Shown here: piece after piece, positions 18,181 through 27,800 of the stretch
Position numbering within the stretch: the first letter of the stretch is position 1
How the letters are laid out: each line of letters starts with the position of its first letter
Source of the DNA: Phycisphaerae bacterium
GTDB lineage: Bacteria > Planctomycetota > Phycisphaerae > UBA1845 > Fen-1342
Assembly: GCA_028279405.1 (NCBI GenBank)
Contig: JANQNU010000020.1
Span: forward strand, 85,072-149,071
Length of the DNA: 64,000 nt
Reading direction: 5' to 3'
Notes under the pieces: generated by a model
Told to the model about the DNA's origin: nothing
What the model saw: only the letters and a program-made list of their open reading frames with translations
The model's database searches: none
Made by a program: the position numbers and the translations under genes

Positions 18181-19530
18181 ATGCGACCACTCCTTGTCGT
18201 GACCAATGTCATCGTCCTGTCGTATTTGCCGACGGTCCCGGCATTCTCACAATCTGCCGACCCGGCCGCGGCGCAAGGACACTCGGCAAAGGAGCTGTTC
18301 GACCGCGGCTGCCAGGCGCTCGAGCGCGCCGACACCACGAACGCAGTCCAGCTATTGCGCCGGGCGGTCGCTGCCCGACCGGACCCCGCGTACGTCTGCA
18401 AGCTCGCGGAAGCATTCTGTACCGCGTCCCAGGCCCGGAACGCCGAACGCGTGCTGACAATCGCCCTCGAACGCAACCCGCACGCCCTGAACCTGCACGT
18501 GGCACTCGCGCGTCAACTCACGGCGCGCGCCGCGTTCGCCGAAGCGATTCCGCATTATCGGGCTGCGGACGAGTGTCTATCGCCGACCGACTATCTGGAT
18601 CTCGCGCGCGGGTACCGCGCCACGGACGCGCCGCGGTTAGCGAGCAACCGGTTGGACGCGGGCGTCAAACGTCACCCGGCTGATCGCGCGCTGCGCGCTG
18701 CCTGGATCAACGACGCGCTCGATCGTGCACAATGGGCCACGGCGCTTCATCGTATCCGGGACTCGGTGGAGCGACTCGGACCTTGTCCGCAATACAACTT
18801 CTATGCGGCGCGGGCCTACTTCCATCAAGGGACCCACCTGGGTCCGATCAGAGCGCTACGAGTTCGGAACGGTCGGGTCGGCGATTTCGCACGCGGCTGC
18901 CTGCTGTTCCGGGCCCTACGTGGCCAGCACGCATTCGCGGCGTGCCCCGCGGAGTCGGCGCTGTATCAGGTCCGGAAAGCCATTGACGACGGCCTGGACA
19001 CGCCGGAGGTTCACTTGTTGCATGCGCGGATCTGGTTGACGGTCGGCCGCGCTGATGTCGCTCACGCGATCCTCGAGAGCCGGGCGGCGGTACTGCTCGG
19101 CGAACCCATCGACGATGCCCTCGCGTTGTTTGCTGACGTCTCATTGGCGCGCGGCGACCTCGCTGACTACCTACAGTTCATGCACCGTCGAGCGGCGCTC
19201 GACCTCGAGAAGCGGGACGACTTGCTGTTCGACGCCTACCTGAAACTCGCCGAGGCCTATAACGCCCGCGGCGAAGAGGTGCTCTTCGGCGCGTTCCTTT
19301 ACCGTGCCCTCCAGTTGCGACCGCATGACGCTACCCTCCTCGCGCGCGTCGCGAATATCGAGTGGGAAGCGGGCCGGGAACGGATTGCGGCCAAGCTCTA
19401 TCGGAAGCTGCTCGCACTCGACCCTGCACATGAACAACGAATGCTCGCGCTGGAGCGCCTCGCAGCGCCTCCGGATGCCGACCCTCATCCCGGGCGCGTC
19501 GTCATACCCACCAGCGGCAATACCCCCTGA
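18181..19530 (+). CDS. Exported tetratricopeptide-repeat protein
   Basis: A 449-residue protein with a signal peptide (LLVVTNVIVLSYLPTVPAFS) followed by helical repeats of TPR type. Clear units include AKELFDRGCQALERADTTNA and the C-terminal FLYRALQLRPHDATLLARVA and AAKLYRKLLALDPAHEQR. TPR arrays are protein-interaction scaffolds; no enzymatic domain is seen, and partner and role are unknown. It lies between mutS2 (divergent, 88 bp) and the flagellin gene (same strand, 366 bp downstream), and has no good ribosome binding site before the ATG. Confidence 0.8.
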   Translation: MRPLLVVTNVIVLSYLPTVPAFSQSADPAAAQGHSAKELFDRGCQALERADTTNAVQLLRRAVAARPDPAYVCKLAEAFCTASQARNAERVLTIALERNPHALNLHVALARQLTARAAFAEAIPHYRAADECLSPTDYLDLARGYRATDAPRLASNRLDAGVKRHPADRALRAAWINDALDRAQWATALHRIRDSVERLGPCPQYNFYAARAYFHQGTHLGPIRALRVRNGRVGDFARGCLLFRALRGQHAFAACPAESALYQVRKAIDDGLDTPEVHLLHARIWLTVGRADVAHAILESRAAVLLGEPIDDALALFADVSLARGDLADYLQFMHRRAALDLEKRDDLLFDAYLKLAEAYNARGEEVLFGAFLYRALQLRPHDATLLARVANIEWEAGRERIAAKLYRKLLALDPAHEQRMLALERLAAPPDADPHPGRVVIPTSGNTP

Positions 19531-19608
19531 CGCACGCCCGGTAATCTCCTTACGACGATCGTTTGGGCCCTCGCTTTCCGCGTCCTTACCGGGCGCCGAC
19601 CGGTTGAA

Positions 19609-19636
19609 ATCACCGCCGTGATCTTCGACTTTTTTT
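19609..19636 (+). terminator. Weak intrinsic terminator after the TPR gene
   Basis: A short stem (ATCAC/GTGAT, extendable with a bulge to pair GAA with TTC) with loop CGCC is followed a few bases later by seven T residues. It lies 79 bp past the TPR stop codon. Confidence 0.45.
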
Positions 19637-19688
19637 GATTGTCAGGCACTTCGTCCGCTGGACGCTGCTTCCGGTAATCGTTCGGAAA

Positions 19689-19715
19689 CGGTCACGGAAC
19701 TCGGCACCGTGACCG
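19689..19715 (+). promoter_or_regulatory. Inverted repeat in the flagellin upstream region
   Basis: CGGTCACGG at 19689-19697 is perfectly complementary to CCGTGACCG at 19707-19715, with a 9-nt loop. It lies about 180 bp upstream of the flagellin ATG in a 366-bp gap that contains no gene. It could be a regulator site or an mRNA leader hairpin; the sequence does not decide. Confidence 0.45.
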
Positions 19716-19896
19716 ATTGCGGCCCGGTAACAATGAGGATGGGGCGCTTCGAGGCCGCCTGTACCGCTCCCGATTTCCCTGCTCGGAGTTGTCGCTCCGG
19801 GACTTGAATGGAACCGTTCCCGTACGCTTTCCGTGGTGGGAAGGAGCAATCAAATCGGTGCGGTCGCGGTTGCGGCCGGGGAATGGAGATCGAAGC

Positions 19897-21309
19897 ATGC
19901 TGACAGTCACGAACACAAACACACTTTCGCTGCTGAGCATTCTCAATCGCACACAGTCGCAGCAAAGCAACGTCCTCACGCAACTCTCGACCGGTCTCCG
20001 AATCAACAAAGGCAGTGACGATCCTGCGGGTCTGATCGCGCTCCGTAGCTTGGAAACCGAGCTGGCCGGCGTCAACGCCGCCATCGACGGCACGCAACGC
20101 ACCGATGCGATGCTGGGGGTGGCCGATAATGCGCTGGGTGAAATCGCCTCGCAGATCGAGCAGATTGCGACGCTCGCCGCTTCGTCGGCGAACTCGGGTG
20201 GGCTGTCCGCTGCCGAGATCTCCGCCAATCAGTCGCAGATCGACAATGCCATCGACGCGATCGACCGAATCGCGCGCACCACGGAATTCAACGGCAAGCG
20301 ACTGCTCGACGGATCGCTCGGGGTCGGCGTCACCAAGGGCGGCACCAACCCGACGAACTTCAACAACGTCCAGGTCTTCAGCCGCAGCTCGGGCTCGTCG
20401 AACGAAGCGCTGACCGTGGCCAAGACGGCCGACGCCGCCCAGGCCGACCTGGTGATCTTCAACGCTGCCAACGACACCACTGCGACCGGTGCGGCCGGGT
20501 CCTTCAGCATCACCGGGGAAAAGGGTACAGCGGTGATCGACGTGCTCGCGACTGACACGGCCGTTGAGCTGCGCGCCAAGATCAACGCCGTCACATCCGA
20601 GACCGGCATCACAGCCGACAACGGTGGTACGGCCAACTCCGGTGACGTTGAATTGTCGTCACAGAGCTATGGTTCGAACATCAGTGTTCGGGCGACGAAC
20701 ATCGACGGCAATATCGCGACCGCCGGCACAGCGAGCGGCACGGATGCGACCGTAACTGTCAACGGTACGGCCGTGGCCGTCGACGGGACGCGTGTGTTCT
20801 ACAACAGCAACGGCACGAACGTCGCGTTCGACGTCACCGCCACAGGCGGTGCGCACAGCGCGACCATCACCCTGCTCGGCGACACCGGCGCGACCTTCCA
20901 GCTGGGAACGGACAGTTCGACCCGTACAACGATCGGGATCGACGGTGTGTACGCCAGCCAGCTCGGCAGCTCCGCGCTGGGGTTCCTGAACGACCTTAAA
21001 TCCGGCGGCGCATCCGACCTGCTGACCGACCCGAACAAGGCGTCGCAGATCGCCGACGCGGCCGCGACATCGGTTGCCGAGATCCAGGGACGCCTGGGCG
21101 GATTCCAGAAGTTCCAGGTTAACGCCGCGTTGAACCAGATGAACGCGGTAAAGGAAGGGCTGACGTCCGCCAAGAGCGTGATCGGCGACGTCGACTTCGC
21201 GGAAGCGAGTTCGGAATTGAACCGCCAGAACGTTCTGTTGCAGTCGGCCATCTCGCTGCTCGGCCTGGCCAACCAGCAGAGCGCTCAGGTTCTCTCGCTG
21301 CTCCGTTAG
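19897..21309 (+). CDS. fliC: Flagellin
   Basis: The structural subunit of the flagellar filament, 470 residues, exported by the flagellar type III system. The N-terminal D0/D1 region has the signatures NTLSLLSILNRTQSQQSNVL, LSTGLRINKGSDDPAGLIA and TTEFNGKRLLDG. The C-terminal D0/D1 helix has NRQNVLLQSAISLLGLANQQ and ends VLSLLR. The central part (about 150-370) is a Thr/Ala/Gly-rich surface domain with flagellin-IN-like segments. The ATG at 19897 is set by homology, with GGAG about 9 nt upstream; the 60 codons before it are non-coding. No other flagellar gene is in the window. The organism is probably motile at some stage. Confidence 0.96.
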   Translation: MLTVTNTNTLSLLSILNRTQSQQSNVLTQLSTGLRINKGSDDPAGLIALRSLETELAGVNAAIDGTQRTDAMLGVADNALGEIASQIEQIATLAASSANSGGLSAAEISANQSQIDNAIDAIDRIARTTEFNGKRLLDGSLGVGVTKGGTNPTNFNNVQVFSRSSGSSNEALTVAKTADAAQADLVIFNAANDTTATGAAGSFSITGEKGTAVIDVLATDTAVELRAKINAVTSETGITADNGGTANSGDVELSSQSYGSNISVRATNIDGNIATAGTASGTDATVTVNGTAVAVDGTRVFYNSNGTNVAFDVTATGGAHSATITLLGDTGATFQLGTDSSTRTTIGIDGVYASQLGSSALGFLNDLKSGGASDLLTDPNKASQIADAAATSVAEIQGRLGGFQKFQVNAALNQMNAVKEGLTSAKSVIGDVDFAEASSELNRQNVLLQSAISLLGLANQQSAQVLSLLR

Positions 21310-21338
21310 TGATTCTCAACTGCGGGGGGTTGGTCGTT

Positions 21339-21369
21339 CGACCCTGGGGGCACCGAGCCCCAGGGGTCG
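21339..21369 (+). other. Strong hairpin downstream of flagellin
   Basis: CGACCCTGGGG pairs with CCCCAGGGGTCG (one bulged G). It lies 30 bp past the flagellin stop, has no T-run, and is followed by the terminator at 21453. It could protect the mRNA 3' end. Confidence 0.5.
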
Positions 21370-21452
21370 TCCGACCCGGGGGACTGCCGCTCGATGGGAG
21401 GTCGAGCAATGGTCCTTTGCCGCCGCGTTCGACGAACGTGATCCTCCCTGGG

Positions 21453-21488
21453 AACGCTGGGCCACCGGGGCCCGGCGTTCTTTCTTTC
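21453..21488 (+). terminator. Intrinsic terminator of the flagellin gene
   Basis: A stem of about 12 bp (GAACGC-T-GGGCC paired with GGCCC-G-GCGTTC) with loop ACCGG is followed by TTTCTTT. It is 144 bp past the flagellin stop and 125 bp before the ABC transporter gene, so it separates the two transcripts. Confidence 0.75.
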
Positions 21489-21612
21489 ATGAAACCCCGA
21501 GCGCACGATCGCACGATACAATACGCAGCGGGTTGTTCGTCGGGCGCCGTTTGCGCCGGGCCAACATCCACTCGCAATGCCCACGGCCGACCAAGGTCGT
21601 TCAGGAGTCGGC

Positions 21613-22362
21613 ATGATTTGCGCGGAGGCGCTGAGCAAGCATTTCCCCAACGCGGATGGGACCGAGAAGGTAGCGGTCGCGGACGTGAGTTTCAGCGTCG
21701 AACCCGGCGAGATCTACGGCCTGCTCGGGCCTAACGGTGCCGGCAAAACAACAACCCTGCGGATGATCAGCGGCTTGCTGCGCCCGACGTCGGGTCGGGT
21801 CTTCATCGGCGGCGATGATGTGACATCCGACCCGAACGCAGTCAAACGCAAGATTGGCTACATGACGGCCAATACGGGTCTGTATGCCCGCCTGACGCCG
21901 CTCGAAACGCTGCGGTACTTCGCTACCCTTTATGGGATCGAGCGTGACAGGGCCGATCGGCGTATCGAGGAGCTCGTCGAGTGGCTCACGATGGGGCCGT
22001 TTCTGCGCCTGCGCTGCGGGGCCTTGTCGACCGGGCAGCGGCAACGAACCAATATTGCGCGAGCCCTGATTGCGGACCCGCCGATCCTCGTGATGGACGA
22101 GCCGACGCTCGGCCTGGACGTCATGAGCAATCGGTTGATCCTCGAGTTCATCTCGACGCAAGCCGAGGCGGGTAAGGCGATCCTGCTTTCGACACATGCA
22201 CTCGACGAGATCGAGCGGATGTGCGGCCGAATCGGGCTGATTCACCAGGGACATCTGATCGCCGAAGGCGATTTGCCGTCGCTGCGCGAGCAATCGGGTG
22301 AAGAGCGTCTGAGCGATATCTTCCTCAAACTGGTGAGCCATGAACCGCTTTTGGCGGATTAA
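21613..22362 (+). CDS. ABC transporter ATP-binding protein (NatA-like)
   Basis: A 249-residue ATPase subunit. Walker A is GPNGAGKTT, the signature loop is LSTGQRQR (a variant of LSGGQ), Walker B is ILVMDEP, and the switch histidine is in LLSTHALDE. Together with the permease it forms an exporter of the NatAB/ABC-2 type; in Bacillus NatAB extrudes sodium, but the substrate here is unknown. I chose the ATG at 21613 because AGGAG precedes it by about 6 nt and the family alignment starts there; an upstream ATG at 21577 exists. Its 3' end overlaps the permease gene by 23 bp, so the two are translationally coupled. Confidence 0.93.
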   Translation: MICAEALSKHFPNADGTEKVAVADVSFSVEPGEIYGLLGPNGAGKTTTLRMISGLLRPTSGRVFIGGDDVTSDPNAVKRKIGYMTANTGLYARLTPLETLRYFATLYGIERDRADRRIEELVEWLTMGPFLRLRCGALSTGQRQRTNIARALIADPPILVMDEPTLGLDVMSNRLILEFISTQAEAGKAILLSTHALDEIERMCGRIGLIHQGHLIAEGDLPSLREQSGEERLSDIFLKLVSHEPLLAD

Positions 22363-24601
22363 CACGATCTGGCGCAAAGAACTCGCGGACACGCTTCGCG
22401 ATCGCCGAACGGTGGTCGCGATGGTGCTGGTCCCGATGGTGCTCTACCCGGCGTTGATGCTTGGCTCGCTCCAGGCGTTCGAACTGCAAACGACGCAACT
22501 CAAGCAAGAGGAGTACACGGTCGGCGTCGATGACCAGGACACGCACGACTGGCTGCGGCATGTAATCGACACCGACCTGGCACGCCGACCGGGAGCACGG
22601 GGCGGGCCCGCCGAAGACCTGGAACAACGGGTCGCGGAAGCGGAAGCGCGTCAGGACGGGAAACGCCGCGGACCACCGGGCGAAGCTGTGCAGGACGACG
22701 TTGGAGCACGTGCCCGCGTTACCGTCTACGACAGCCCGCCAGACATTCGCGTGAAACTGGTGTCGGACATCCCCGCCGCGATTCAATCCGAAGAAATCCA
22801 CCTCGGCCTGCAACTCGCCGGCGGCATTCCCGGCGCGACCGACAAGCCGGTCCAATTGGCGATCATCGCAGACGAGACGGACTTCCGCGGCCGCATCGCT
22901 CAAACGGCAATGAGCGGCATTATCGATCGTCTGAATCGGAGGCTGGTGGAAGAAAACCTGGAGAAGGCCGGCCTGCCGGTGACCACCATTCAACCGATCG
23001 AGCTGGCGACGATCAACATCGCGTCCGCTGAACGTCAAAGCGCATCGGTGATCGGTCAGATCGTGCCGTTGATCCTGATCATCATGACCATCACGGGCGC
23101 CATCTATCCGGCAATCGATCTAACAGCCGGCGAGCGCGAACGTGGAACGCTGGAAACGCTGATGGTTGCTCCGGTGCCGAGCGTGGACTTGATCGCCGGC
23201 AAGTTTGTCGTCGTCGCGATGATCGGGATGCTGAGCGCCCTGCTCAATCTGCTCTCCATTGGCGGCACGATTTACCTTGGCGGCCTTGGCAAGATGCTCG
23301 CGCCGGGCGGTGGAATCGCGATCCCGATCCACGTCCTGCCCTGGGTTCTGCTGCTGCTGGTTCCGCTGGCGATCATGTTCAGCGCGCTCTTGCTCGCGGT
23401 GTGCAGTTTCGCGCGCAGCTTCAAGGAGGCCCAGAATTACATCATGCCGGTGATGGTCGCGGCGATGATCCCCGCGATCGTCGGTATCCTCCCGGGAATA
23501 CGATTGACCGCGCCGATCCTGGTGATGCCGGTTACGAACATTGTCATTCTGACGCGTGACCTGTTCCTGGGCGACGTGAATTTCTGGCACATCGGGTGGG
23601 TGTTCGGTTCGACGTCGATCTACGCCGCAGCGGCCGTGAGTATTGCAGCCAGGCTGTTTGGCCAGGAGGCAGTGCTGTTCTCCGACACGGCCTCCATGAA
23701 GACGATCTTCATCCGCAAGTTCTTCAAGCCGAGCGACACGCCGTCGGCAGCGCAGGCATTCCTGCTGATGGCCCTGCTGTTCTCGCTCAACTACTTCCTG
23801 CAAATCGGCCTGAGCAAAGGTACGGAGATCAATGCCACGTTCCTCAGCGGCACCGCAACGATCCTGATCCTGCTCTTCGCAGGCCTGCCGCTGGCGACCG
23901 CGCTATACATGAAGGTGCGAATCGCGTCGGGGTTCCACCTCGAATTTCCACGATTCACGGGCATCCTCGCCGGTGTCTGCTTTGGGCTATCGACATGGGT
24001 GCTCGGGTTTTGGATATCTGAACTCGTGCAGCACTGGCTCCCGATGCCGCCCGAGTTCGCGGCGCGCGCCGCGGCGCTCAACGCGCAGCTCCTGCAAGTA
24101 AACCCGTACATGATCCTCTTTTGTCTCGCCGTCGTACCGGCTTTTTGTGAGGAGTTCTTTTTCCGCGGGTTCGCCCTGTCGGGATTGCGCAGCGAGCTGG
24201 GCGCGGCCATTGCAATCCTGGTCACTGCCGTCGGCTTCGCGGTGAGTCACGGCTCGGTCATCCGCATACCCTTCACGTTTGCAATGGGTCTGGTGCTGGC
24301 ATTGCTGGTGATCCGATTCCGGTCCATCTGGCCGGCAATGATCGCACACCTGCTACACAACGGCATTACAACTGCTGTCGTGCACGAAGAGTTGCTCCGT
24401 CCGACGGCGGAGTCGCTCGGGTTTCTGATCGCCGGCGAGTCTCCGTTGCCCCCGTTAGCGTGGAGAATGACGGCCATCGCGATTGCCGGCATCGGCTTGC
24501 TGCTAACGTTCCTCGCAGGAAAACACACCGACGCACATCCCCGTGCACAGGCGCCTCACGGCACGTCACACACGACTCCGGAGGCTGCCGAGCCATCCTA
24601 A
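22340..24601 (+). CDS. ABC-2 permease fused to a CPBP intramembrane protease (NatB-like)
   Basis: A 753-residue membrane protein. Residues 1-440 are a NatB-type permease: an N-terminal TM segment after RKELADTLRDRRTVVAMVLV, a large extracytoplasmic domain (about 50-230) with a charged Arg/Glu/Gly-rich insert, then a multi-TM bundle including the ERERGTLETLMVAPV motif. From about residue 460 a second multi-TM domain carries the CPBP/CAAX-protease motif CEEFFFRG (Glu604, Glu605), a histidine in AVSHGS and another in HLLHNG, so the protease site looks intact. The C-terminus is a His/Pro-rich cytoplasmic tail. The protease may process a transported peptide or a regulatory partner (inference). It overlaps natA, indicating one operon. 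Confidence 0.92.
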   Translation: MNRFWRINTIWRKELADTLRDRRTVVAMVLVPMVLYPALMLGSLQAFELQTTQLKQEEYTVGVDDQDTHDWLRHVIDTDLARRPGARGGPAEDLEQRVAEAEARQDGKRRGPPGEAVQDDVGARARVTVYDSPPDIRVKLVSDIPAAIQSEEIHLGLQLAGGIPGATDKPVQLAIIADETDFRGRIAQTAMSGIIDRLNRRLVEENLEKAGLPVTTIQPIELATINIASAERQSASVIGQIVPLILIIMTITGAIYPAIDLTAGERERGTLETLMVAPVPSVDLIAGKFVVVAMIGMLSALLNLLSIGGTIYLGGLGKMLAPGGGIAIPIHVLPWVLLLLVPLAIMFSALLLAVCSFARSFKEAQNYIMPVMVAAMIPAIVGILPGIRLTAPILVMPVTNIVILTRDLFLGDVNFWHIGWVFGSTSIYAAAAVSIAARLFGQEAVLFSDTASMKTIFIRKFFKPSDTPSAAQAFLLMALLFSLNYFLQIGLSKGTEINATFLSGTATILILLFAGLPLATALYMKVRIASGFHLEFPRFTGILAGVCFGLSTWVLGFWISELVQHWLPMPPEFAARAAALNAQLLQVNPYMILFCLAVVPAFCEEFFFRGFALSGLRSELGAAIAILVTAVGFAVSHGSVIRIPFTFAMGLVLALLVIRFRSIWPAMIAHLLHNGITTAVVHEELLRPTAESLGFLIAGESPLPPLAWRMTAIAIAGIGLLLTFLAGKHTDAHPRAQAPHGTSHTTPEAAEPS

Positions 24602-24828
24602 AGGGCGCGACGTTTCCCTGGAGATGGGGCGAATGCCGCAGGCTCTTCGTGCGCACTGATTCCGGCGTTTCTTTGTCGTAAATTTACAAGGAAACCGTCC
24701 GCGCCGTGGGGCGGGTGGATTATATTCCCCGCTCGAAGTTCTCTGAGTGCTGGCCCCCCTTTCTGCCGGCAGGGACGCCGCACGATTCACTTCACGTCAA
24801 CCAGAGGCTGGCAACCGGGAGTATCGTC

Positions 24829-27800
24829 ATGTGTTGCGATCGTTCTATCGGCGTTGGTGCCGAACGCAGGGATTGTCTGTCCGGTACGGCGCGGACCGCA
24901 CTGCTGTTGTCGATTCTGGCGGGTGCCGGTCCGGCGTGGTCACAAATCGTCGGCGGTGGGTCCACGACTCCGATCGGCCCGCCTCAAATCGCGCCATGGA
25001 TCAAGGTCAACGGCGGTTTCGAGGTCGACGCCGCAGACGCGGTTCTAGCTCCGAGCGCAATGTCATTGCTGCGCACTGACGATGGCGACTTGCGGTACTT
25101 CTTCCGATCGAAGAACTACGGCATGGTCATGGGTCGGCTGAGTGCCGATCGTGCCTGGCAGCTCTGGAGTGATCCGACGTGGGCGGCCAACCCAGGCCTC
25201 GTTCCGGCCTCAATCAACCACGCATATGGCATGTATCTTGATGGACTGCAGCTGTACGCAAGCACGGCCCGGCCCGGGGAGTACGTCGGTGTCGCGCGCA
25301 ACTGCCGCCTTCGCCTGGCTTCGAGGAGTTTCAACGCCCACGGCTTCGACACGAGTGTGCGGTTCGACGGATCCACCTTTCGTCAGTGGTCAGACGGCGC
25401 CGCGTACGCGGAGAACCGGATGTCCCCGGTGTTGCGTTCGTGGCCCCCTAACTCCGGCGACTTCGATTTCGATCCGGCCAGTGGCACCGGAATCCTCGTC
25501 GGGCAAGTCGGTCCGGCGAATCAATTCAAAACCGGATTGACGGCCGCCCTGTTCACCGATACCGATTCCGGCCCGAACTGGCGGCGCTGGACGCGCGACT
25601 CCACCGCCGGTGACCCCGATCCGATCGAATGCGACGAGGACGGGTTTCTGGTGTACGAAGCCGGCGACTGGGGAACGGACGACGACGCCTCGTGCCGGCG
25701 CGCTACGCTTCTGTTCGAGGCCAATGCTGATTGGACGGCCACGGACCAGCACGACGTTCGCGTCACACACATCGATGGCTCCAATCGATACCTGGTGACT
25801 TTCTCCGACGAGGTATCCAGGCAGGGCTACGCCGCGCGCTACCTCGGCGACGCTCCGGGCGGGCCGGAATGGCAGTGGTGGGACGGCAGCGCCTGGCAGA
25901 CGGGCTCACCGTACGCGTTTGCGCCGCTCTGGACGGACGAATGGCCTGAAGCGCGGCTGCAACTCTGTACGGAGTCGGGCAAGGTCTCGATCTTCGCGAA
26001 CGACGGAACGAACCTGAACGAGATCATCTACGACGACGTTACCGAGACATTCTTTCCAGCGACGGTGATCGGCCCGATCGCGCCCGGCACCAAGACAGCA
26101 TCGGGTTTTTGCGTGGGTCAGGCATCGAACGGGCAACTGTGGCTGGCCACCACCGCGGACCAGCACGCGATCACCCTTCGTCGACGGGCGCTTTGGCAAA
26201 ACGGATGGACCAACCCGCAGACGATCTACCAGGAAATGTCGCAGGAGATCCTCCCAGTGGCGCTCGGCTTCGCCGGTAACTCGATTCCGGTGCTGTTCGT
26301 GGCCGCCGAGATCGGCGACTACGAGTTTCGACTGAGCGCTATATCGCGACAAAGCACGTTCTGGAACAGCGAGGTACCATTCCGCGCCGAGTTGCCGGCC
26401 CCGGTCCAACTGGACGCCGCGATACTTGCCTACGACCGATCCGTTCCCAACGATGCACCGGAGGCCTCTTATGGGGCCGGGATTCCCGCCAGCATGGGTG
26501 TTGATGCGGACGGTTACATCTACAGTGGACGTCTCGGTAATCCCTGCGTCGTGGTCCACCCGCCCACTGGAATGAGTGTCGCCGACAATCAGATCTGGGG
26601 GCACTTCTGGGACTACTTCGACCTTCCCGGCGGCGCTGACGTCGATGACCTGCGCGGCAAGGTTTACGTCGCGGTGCATATGACCGCTACTGGACAAGGC
26701 GGCATCACGACGGCAAGCAAGGTCGAGATCTGGGAACCATCGCTCCGCGACGAAAGCGTCGGCTACCAGGCATTCAGCGGCGGCGTTCCGAGTCACTACA
26801 ACAGGGAGTACTTCGGGCAACTGCTCGGGAACTTCTCATGGGCCGCGGACGTCGCGGTAGACGAGGCGGCTGGACTGCTATACGTCGTCAACGCGCTCGA
26901 GTCCAAGATCGAAGTGTTCGACATCGAGAATCTCTGGGACAACCCGAATCGGTTCTCCCAATCGGGACTGTTTGCAGCACGCATAGGCGACGCCTATCGA
27001 GGCGAGGTCGCGCAACTCGTGGCTGATCTCATCGACCAGAACTACCTCGACGATGCCGGTATCCCGGAGGGAGACGTGCTGTGGGTGAGCCAGTCCCTCG
27101 AGGGCGAGGTCGTTCCGTTCCTCAAGGAGCGGGCAGCCTTTGACGCGATGCCCGCCAGCGAGCAGAATCGCTTCCTTCGCAACGTCCGGCAGCAATACAA
27201 GCAGCGCAATGACCGTCCCGTACGAGTCACCACCTTCGGGTCCCTCGGAGCCGGTCCCGGCGAGTTCCGTTTTCCACAAGGGATCGACCTGGACAGCAAC
27301 GGGGACATTTACGTCGTCGATTGTGAGAATCACCGCATCCAGCGTTGGACACGCGACGGCCTCACCTTCACACCCGCCGGCGAATGGGGCCAGAGCGGTC
27401 GCGACCCCGGCGAATTTGCATACCCGCTCGGAATCGCGATCGATGATGCGTACGGCATCGCGTATGTAACGGACACCGGCAACTTTCGGATCCAGGCCTT
27501 CTCACTCGCCGGAGACCATCTGTTCGAGTGGGGTAGCTGGGACGACGGACAAGGCTTACGGTTGCTGGACCGGACAATCGGGATCGGGACCAACGAACGG
27601 GGCCAACTCTACGTCGGCGTCGGAACCGACCTCGTGCGGTTCACAGTACCGGATGAACCACCCAAGGTCACGATTCTCGATCCCGTTACCTGCGACGTCA
27701 TTCCATACGGCACCAACAACCTGCTCCTCCAGGCCGTGGACGACTACGGCATCGAGACCGTGCGTTTGCGCGTCTACGCCGGGAACACCCTGATCGTTGA

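Noticed and set aside
15690..18683. Very long open frame on the + strand (about 1000 codons) opposite mutS2
   Set aside because: It is antisense to a clear MutS2 with all motifs. Its product is Arg/His-rich low-complexity sequence typical of the shadow frame of a high-GC gene.
19690..19730. Possible sigma-54 promoter (GGCAC...TTGC) upstream of flagellin
   Set aside because: The spacing between the GG and GC elements is 14 nt instead of the required 10.
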